Positions 60,123 through 64,000 of a stretch of DNA of 64,000 bases are shown piece after piece. Both the position numbers and the translations under genes were made by a program. How positions within the stretch are numbered: position 1 is the stretch's first letter; each line of letters begins with the position of its first letter. Below the pieces are notes generated by a model. It was given only the letters and a program-made list of their open reading frames with translations. It was not told where the DNA came from and made no database searches. This DNA is from Alphaproteobacteria bacterium (lineage in GTDB: Bacteria; Pseudomonadota; Alphaproteobacteria; Micropepsales; Micropepsaceae), in assembly GCA_016124635.1 (NCBI GenBank), contig WGNJ01000017.1, positions 123,698 through 187,697 on the forward strand. Reading direction: 5' to 3'.

Positions 60123-61316
60123 TTGACGCTATCCGTTCAACCGCACCTCGCAGCCGTTGATGCGCCTCCCATTTGGGAGGCGCAGGGCTGGATTGCCGGA
60201 CGAACCTTTCCGGCGCAGAAGCCGTTGATCGATGTGTGCCAGGCGGTGCCGGGGTATCCGCCGGCGGATGCACAGCTCGATCACATGGCGGCGGCTTTGC
60301 GCCTGCCGGAGACGCATCGCTACACCGAGTTCGGCGGTATTGCGCGGCTGCGCGATGCGCTGGCTGCAGACATCAATCGCAGTTACGCCAGCGGTGGCGC
60401 CGTCGCGCGCGAGAACATCTTCGCGACGGCCGGGTGCAATCAAGCGTTCTGTCTCGTCGCATCGGCGCTCGCCAAAGCAGGTGACGAAATCATTCTGCCG
60501 TTGCCGGCATACTTCAATTACACGATGTGGCTTCAGATGACGGGCGTCGGCGTTCGGCATGTGCCGTTCCGGGTCGAAGCTCACGGCGTTCCCGATCTCT
60601 CCGATATTCGCGCCGCCATCACACCGCGAACCAAGGCGCTGGTGTTGATCTCGCCCAACAATCCGACGGGTGCGATCTATGCACCGAACTACCTCAATGC
60701 GGCCTTCGAACTTTGCCGCGAGGCGGGTATCGCGCTCGTGCTCGACGAGACGTATCGCGATTTCCTCGGCTGCGAGGGTGCGCCGCACGCGCTGTTTCAG
60801 CGCGGCGATTGGCAGGACACGCTGATCCATCTCTATAGCTTCTCGAAGGTCTTCTGCCTCACCGGTTATCGCGTCGGCGCGATCGTCGCCGATCCGAAGT
60901 TTTTGGACGAAGTCGGCAAGGAAATGGATTGCGTCGCGATCTGTCCGCCGCATATCGGGCAGATCGGTGCTGCGTTCGGGCTTGAGCAACTTGACGAATG
61001 GCGGCGCGTCAACAGCGCCAAGATGAGCGCGCGGCTCGAAGCGATGCGCAAAGCGTTCGTCCGCGGCGATCTCGGCTACGCGCTCGTTAGCTCAGGCGCG
61101 TATTTCGCTTATCTCAAGCACCCTCATGCGGGACGCAAGTCGTACGATGTGGCGAAGCGACTTGCCGAGCGACAACATGTGCTTGCGTTGCCCGGCTCGA
61201 TCTTCGGTCCGGATCAGGACGACTACATCCGCATGGCGTTTGCGAACGTCGAGGCGTCGGCGATGGACGACATCGCAGCACGTCTGGCGGCGGATGCGAT
61301 GGATCTCAGCTGGTAA
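60123..61316 (+). CDS. Class I/II pyridoxal-phosphate aminotransferase
   Basis: The 397-residue aminotransferase has ATAGCNQAFCLVASALAKAGDEIILPLPAYFNYTMWLQMTG, SPNNPTGAIYAPNYL (the conserved N-P-T-G), ALVLDETYRDFL and the Schiff-base lysine in HLYSFSKVFCLTGYRVGAIV. It belongs to fold type I subfamily Igamma-like aspartate/aromatic aminotransferases. The substrate amino acid is unknown. The start is TTG at 60123 with GAGG eight bases upstream. The gene converges with the sigma-54 activator, three bases between stops. Confidence 0.88.
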   Translation: MTLSVQPHLAAVDAPPIWEAQGWIAGRTFPAQKPLIDVCQAVPGYPPADAQLDHMAAALRLPETHRYTEFGGIARLRDALAADINRSYASGGAVARENIFATAGCNQAFCLVASALAKAGDEIILPLPAYFNYTMWLQMTGVGVRHVPFRVEAHGVPDLSDIRAAITPRTKALVLISPNNPTGAIYAPNYLNAAFELCREAGIALVLDETYRDFLGCEGAPHALFQRGDWQDTLIHLYSFSKVFCLTGYRVGAIVADPKFLDEVGKEMDCVAICPPHIGQIGAAFGLEQLDEWRRVNSAKMSARLEAMRKAFVRGDLGYALVSSGAYFAYLKHPHAGRKSYDVAKRLAERQHVLALPGSIFGPDQDDYIRMAFANVEASAMDDIAARLAADAMDLSW

Positions 61317-61319
61317 CGG

Positions 61320-62816
61320 CTACGCCGCGTTTTCGTCGAGGCCCATCTCGCGGAGCTTGCGATAGAGCGTCGAGCGGCCGATACCGAGGCGACGGGCGAC
61401 CTCCGACATGTGACCATCGTATCTGTCGATGGCAAAGCGGATGAGCTCGTGCTCAATCTCTTCGAGCTTGCGCAAGTGACCGTCGATGCCGGTGACGTTG
61501 ATGCCGCCGCGCTTCGCTGCGCCGGGCTCGAGCGGCGCGGGCGCCGGCGGGGGCGAGATTGCGACGTAGCTTGGCGGCCGTTCGCCCGGTAGCGGTTCAT
61601 CGTCGACGTCCGCCCCTGGGCGAACTTCGATGCCGAGCTGGCTCGCGATCTGCGGAAAGTCGCGTGTGCGCAGGCACTCGCCGTCGCAGAGAACGACTGC
61701 GCGGAAAACGGTGTTCTCCAATTGGCGGATGTTGCCCGGCCAATTGAAGGTCGAGAGCATGTCGAGGGCGGCCTTGTCGATGCCGACCACCTTTTTGTTC
61801 TCTTCGACCGCGAAGCGGCGGATAAAATGGCCGACGAGATTCGGGACGTCTTCACGGCGCTCGCGAAGCGGGGGCAGCGTGATGGGGAAGACGTTCAGGC
61901 GATAGAAGAGATCCTCGCGGAATTTCCCTTCCTCGACCTGCTGCTGCAGATTGCGATTTGTCGCCGAGATCAAGCGGATGTCGACCTTCACCGGGCGCTT
62001 GGCGCCGACCGGATCGACTTCGCCTTCCTGAATGGCGCGCAGTAACTTCACCTGCATGTCGAGGCGCAACTCGCCGATCTCGTCGAGGAAGAGCGTGCCG
62101 CCGTTTGCTTCCTGGAACTTGCCGATATGACGATCGACGGCGCCGGTGAAGGCACCCTTCTCGTGACCGAACAGGATGCTCTCGATCAAGGTGTCGGGAA
62201 TGGCCCCGCAATTGACGGCGACGAAGGGCTTGCCGGCGCGGTCCGAACCGCCCTGGATGGCACGGGCCAGCACTTCCTTGCCGACGCCGCTTTCGCCTTC
62301 GATGAGAATCGGAATGTTCGATTGCGCGGCGCGCTCAGCCATGCGCAGCACCTGGCGCATCGCAGGGCTTTCGGCGACGAGATCGCCGAAGGAAAGGCGA
62401 TTGTCCTGCGTCTTCTTCAGGCGTTGGATTTCGCCGTTCAGGGCCTTCAGCTTCAGCGCGTTCTGGACCGAGACCTGGAAGCGCTCGGGGCTCGCGGGCT
62501 TGACGAGAAAATCGTTGGCGCCAGCGCGCATCGCCGAGACCGCGGTGTCGATGCCGCCTTGGGCAGTCAGCACAATCACAGGTAGATCGGGATGCGTCGG
62601 CCTCAACTGATTAAGCACGGCCAGTCCATCCGTCCCGGGCATGATCAGATCGAGAAGCACGAGGCTGACATTCGCGCCTTTGGGGCCGTTGAGCATGTCG
62701 AGCGCCTCATTGCCGGACGCTGCTGTCAGCGTTTGGAAGCCGGCTCGTTCGGCCATGGCCTGCATCAGACGGCGCTGGGCTGGATCGTCGTCGACGACGA
62801 GGGTCGTATGGGTCAT
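61320..62816 (-). CDS. Sigma-54-dependent response regulator (NtrC family)
   Basis: The 498-residue product has the three-domain layout of NtrC proteins. A receiver with Asp56 (VLLDLIMPGTDG) comes first, then an AAA+ domain with Walker A GESGVGKE (174-181), the sigma-54 contact loop GAFTGA (221-226) and Walker B FLDEIGE. Last is a Fis-type HTH (EVARRLGIGRSTLYRKLREMGL, about 473-494). It would activate RpoN-dependent promoters after phosphorylation by an unlinked kinase. The start at 62816 gives the normal MTHTTLVVDDDPAQRRLMQ N-terminus; an upstream extension of 48 residues is spurious. Confidence 0.93.
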   Translation of the reverse strand: MTHTTLVVDDDPAQRRLMQAMAERAGFQTLTAASGNEALDMLNGPKGANVSLVLLDLIMPGTDGLAVLNQLRPTHPDLPVIVLTAQGGIDTAVSAMRAGANDFLVKPASPERFQVSVQNALKLKALNGEIQRLKKTQDNRLSFGDLVAESPAMRQVLRMAERAAQSNIPILIEGESGVGKEVLARAIQGGSDRAGKPFVAVNCGAIPDTLIESILFGHEKGAFTGAVDRHIGKFQEANGGTLFLDEIGELRLDMQVKLLRAIQEGEVDPVGAKRPVKVDIRLISATNRNLQQQVEEGKFREDLFYRLNVFPITLPPLRERREDVPNLVGHFIRRFAVEENKKVVGIDKAALDMLSTFNWPGNIRQLENTVFRAVVLCDGECLRTRDFPQIASQLGIEVRPGADVDDEPLPGERPPSYVAISPPPAPAPLEPGAAKRGGINVTGIDGHLRKLEEIEHELIRFAIDRYDGHMSEVARRLGIGRSTLYRKLREMGLDENAA

Positions 62817-63052
62817 GGGCGCCAAGGGCTCCAGGAAGTGCTTGAAAAGACGGCCCAAGATGTCCCAAAGCGGGTAAAGGTGGGGTGTAGCTTGTGTCAG
62901 TTTGAGTTGTTGTCGCGATTCCGGTTCCCGTGACCGTTGCACGATGGCGACAGCGTGCAACTGTTCTGAGCCAGGCGAGCCACATTCGCTTGAAAGTGGC
63001 AGGCGTAAGTGAGATTCGATTAATGCTTTTTCAACGTCCGGCTCGCGGGGGT

Positions 63053-63155
63053 TGCTCTGCGGTAGCAGCGAGCATCAGGGGGCGTCGGAAAATGCGATTG
63101 AGGGGGTAAGCGCGGCGCATAGGATCCACGGGATCTTATGCGCCGCTGCTGTTTT
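63053..63155 (+). ncRNA. Candidate small RNA or leader ending in orphan terminator
   Basis: In the 359-base gap upstream of a lipoprotein gene, a hairpin TGCT-CTGC-GGTA-GCAG-CG-AGCA (63053-63074) is followed, after 37 bases, by a strong intrinsic terminator. No plus-strand protein gene lies upstream that this terminator could serve. Either a separate small RNA ends here, or the lipoprotein messenger is attenuated in its leader. I could not place a convincing promoter, so the 5' end is arbitrary. Confidence 0.4.
63112..63155 (+). terminator. Strong intrinsic terminator before the lipoprotein gene
   Basis: A 15-pair stem (63112-63126 with 63132-63146, one G-U) and loop CACGG are followed by TGCTGTTTT. 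It starts 64 bases upstream of the lipoprotein ATG. On the minus strand no T-tract follows. Confidence 0.8.
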
Positions 63156-63175
63156 CAGGCTGGTGATCGCGCCCG

Positions 63176-63664
63176 ATGAGAGCCGCTCCCTTCGTTCTCG
63201 CCCTAGCGGCGTTCGTCGCCGCCTGTGCCGAGTTGGGCGACACATTCGAGGTCACGCCCTTTCTGCGCGAACAGATAACAGGCGACACCTGGCGGGCGTG
63301 CCTTGCGCGCGAATACCAAGTCCAGACCCGGTTCGTCCTGCGGGAGGGGCGCGATTGGGCGGAGGCCTCGCGGTTCTCGTCCAAGGGTTGGGCGGCGTTG
63401 CGCAACGAGGCGGTCCCGGCCTGGCAGGTCGGCGAGTTCGACCTGACGATGGGGCGCAAGGCTGCCCTTGCCCCGGCGCGCGCAGACCTCGAAGCGGTAT
63501 TAGCGAAGCGTGATGTCGCACCGTGTGATTGCGCCAAAGCTCAAGGCGCGTTCGACGGCTGGCTCGCCGCGTCGGCGCGTTTGGCCGAGGACGAAAGTAT
63601 GTTGGCCAAGAGGTTTTCGGACGCCGTCGGAAGTTGTCGCCAAGGCGTGACAGCGTCGCGTTGA
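63176..63664 (+). CDS. Putative lipoprotein, 162 aa
   Basis: The N-terminus MRAAPFVLALAAFVAACAEL has a lipobox with Cys17 (VAAC), so the mature protein would be a lipid-anchored periplasmic protein. The rest is helical and charged (TWRACLAREYQVQTRFVLRE, RADLEAVLAKRDVAPCDCAK) with three further cysteines. No domain is recognised. A terminator hairpin lies just upstream. The gene precedes the ABC1-type kinase gene by 52 bases in the same direction. Confidence 0.72.
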   Translation: MRAAPFVLALAAFVAACAELGDTFEVTPFLREQITGDTWRACLAREYQVQTRFVLREGRDWAEASRFSSKGWAALRNEAVPAWQVGEFDLTMGRKAALAPARADLEAVLAKRDVAPCDCAKAQGAFDGWLAASARLAEDESMLAKRFSDAVGSCRQGVTASR

Positions 63665-63716
63665 AGGGTACGAACCGCTCTGCCATATCTTTCTTGATTT
63701 CTGGAGTGCTCACCGC

Positions 63717-64000
63717 ATGAGCGACGGCGCGAAGCGGAAGGAGCCGGAGCGCAATACTCTGGCGCGGCGGCTCAAACGTTACGCCAATGTGACGACGAGC
63801 GTGGGCGGCGCGGCCGCGCGCATCGCGGGCTCGCGCGCGCTTCGCATCGGCTCCGACGAGAAGGCGCAAGCGGCCGACTTGAAAGCTGCTCTCGGTGGCG
63901 TCAAGGGTCCGATCATGAAGGTCGCCCAGTTGCTGGCTTCCATCCCGGAGGCGCTACCGGCGAACTTCGCGGCCGAGCTTGCGACGCTGCAGACCAACGC
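63717..64000 (+). CDS. ABC1/UbiB-family kinase-like protein, N-terminal fragment
   Basis: The first 94 codons are present before the right edge. They include KRYANVTTSVGGAAARIAG and GPIMKVAQLLASIPEALP, the N-terminal ABC1 (AarF/UbiB/Coq8) signature with K-x-A-Q at the position of the KxGQ motif. Members are atypical kinases or ATPases linked to ubiquinone synthesis or lipid homeostasis. GGAG stands upstream of the ATG. The catalytic part lies outside the window. Confidence 0.88.
   Translation, partial: MSDGAKRKEPERNTLARRLKRYANVTTSVGGAAARIAGSRALRIGSDEKAQAADLKAALGGVKGPIMKVAQLLASIPEALPANFAAELATLQTN

Overview
The window is a GC-rich chromosomal segment from an alphaproteobacterium. Supporting evidence is the cell-cycle response regulator CpdR next to an N-formylglutamate amidohydrolase and a tRNA-Val, the nucleoid protein GapR (DUF2312) next to DUF1244, a pyruvate kinase next to DUF1036, the zinc-free form of ribosomal protein L36, a CIRCE-controlled groESL operon and a candidate ROSE RNA thermometer before an hsp20 gene. 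The gene set resembles Hyphomicrobiales or a related deep lineage; this is inferred from gene content and no species is named. It looks like stable chromosome: I see no insertion sequence, integrase, prophage or CRISPR array.

Layout. 1-4.6 kb: end of a DsbD-like protein, an exported redoxin, groES-groEL with promoter, CIRCE operator and terminator, a possible 44-codon gene and a fatty acid desaturase. 4.6-9 kb: three exported hydrolases, two of them paralogues flanking a cytochrome P450. 9-12 kb: LysE-type exporter, tryptophan 2,3-dioxygenase and a kynureninase-like enzyme, apparently one operon. 12-16 kb: a pair of TIGR04282/TIGR04283 glycosyltransferases, a small membrane protein, a threonine-aldolase-like enzyme and an HSL-type hydrolase. 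16-22 kb: hsp20 with a heat-shock promoter and structured leader, a TPR-sulfotransferase and three outer-membrane barrel proteins. 22-31 kb: SCP2 protein, lysophospholipase, then a minus-strand series (LpxH-like phosphatase, glycosyltransferase, TypA, XRE regulator, HisN-like phosphatase), a noncoding stretch holding a candidate sRNA, GNAT acetyltransferase, N-formylglutamate amidohydrolase, cpdR and tRNA-Val. 31-39 kb: a giant alpha-2-macroglobulin followed by penicillin-binding protein 1C. 39-47 kb: PAS protein, small membrane and proline-rich proteins, MFS transporter, two tandem LuxR-type regulators, MltB transglycosylase and rpmJ. 47-57 kb: glcDEF, amine oxidase, TPR protein, and a minus-strand glycerate kinase-DUF1036-pyruvate kinase group. 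56-64 kb: second N-formylglutamate amidohydrolase, DUF1244, gapR, a winged-helix-TPR regulator, CPBP protease, aminotransferase, sigma-54 activator, lipoprotein and the start of an ABC1-family kinase gene.

How it fits together. Glycolate oxidase (glcDEF), glycerate 2-kinase and pyruvate kinase can connect glycolate/glyoxylate to pyruvate. The macroglobulin and PBP1C form the known envelope defence and repair pair. Heat shock is controlled in two ways: CIRCE/HrcA at groESL, and a sigma-32-like promoter with a thermometer-like leader at hsp20. The least explained items are the noncoding ones: the hsp20 leader (16540-16661), a promoter-hairpin-terminator unit at 28992-29126, and an orphan terminator at 63112-63155. 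The two LuxR-type regulators also lack the usual acyl-homoserine-lactone contact residues. Coordinates come from reading the sequence; no database search was possible.
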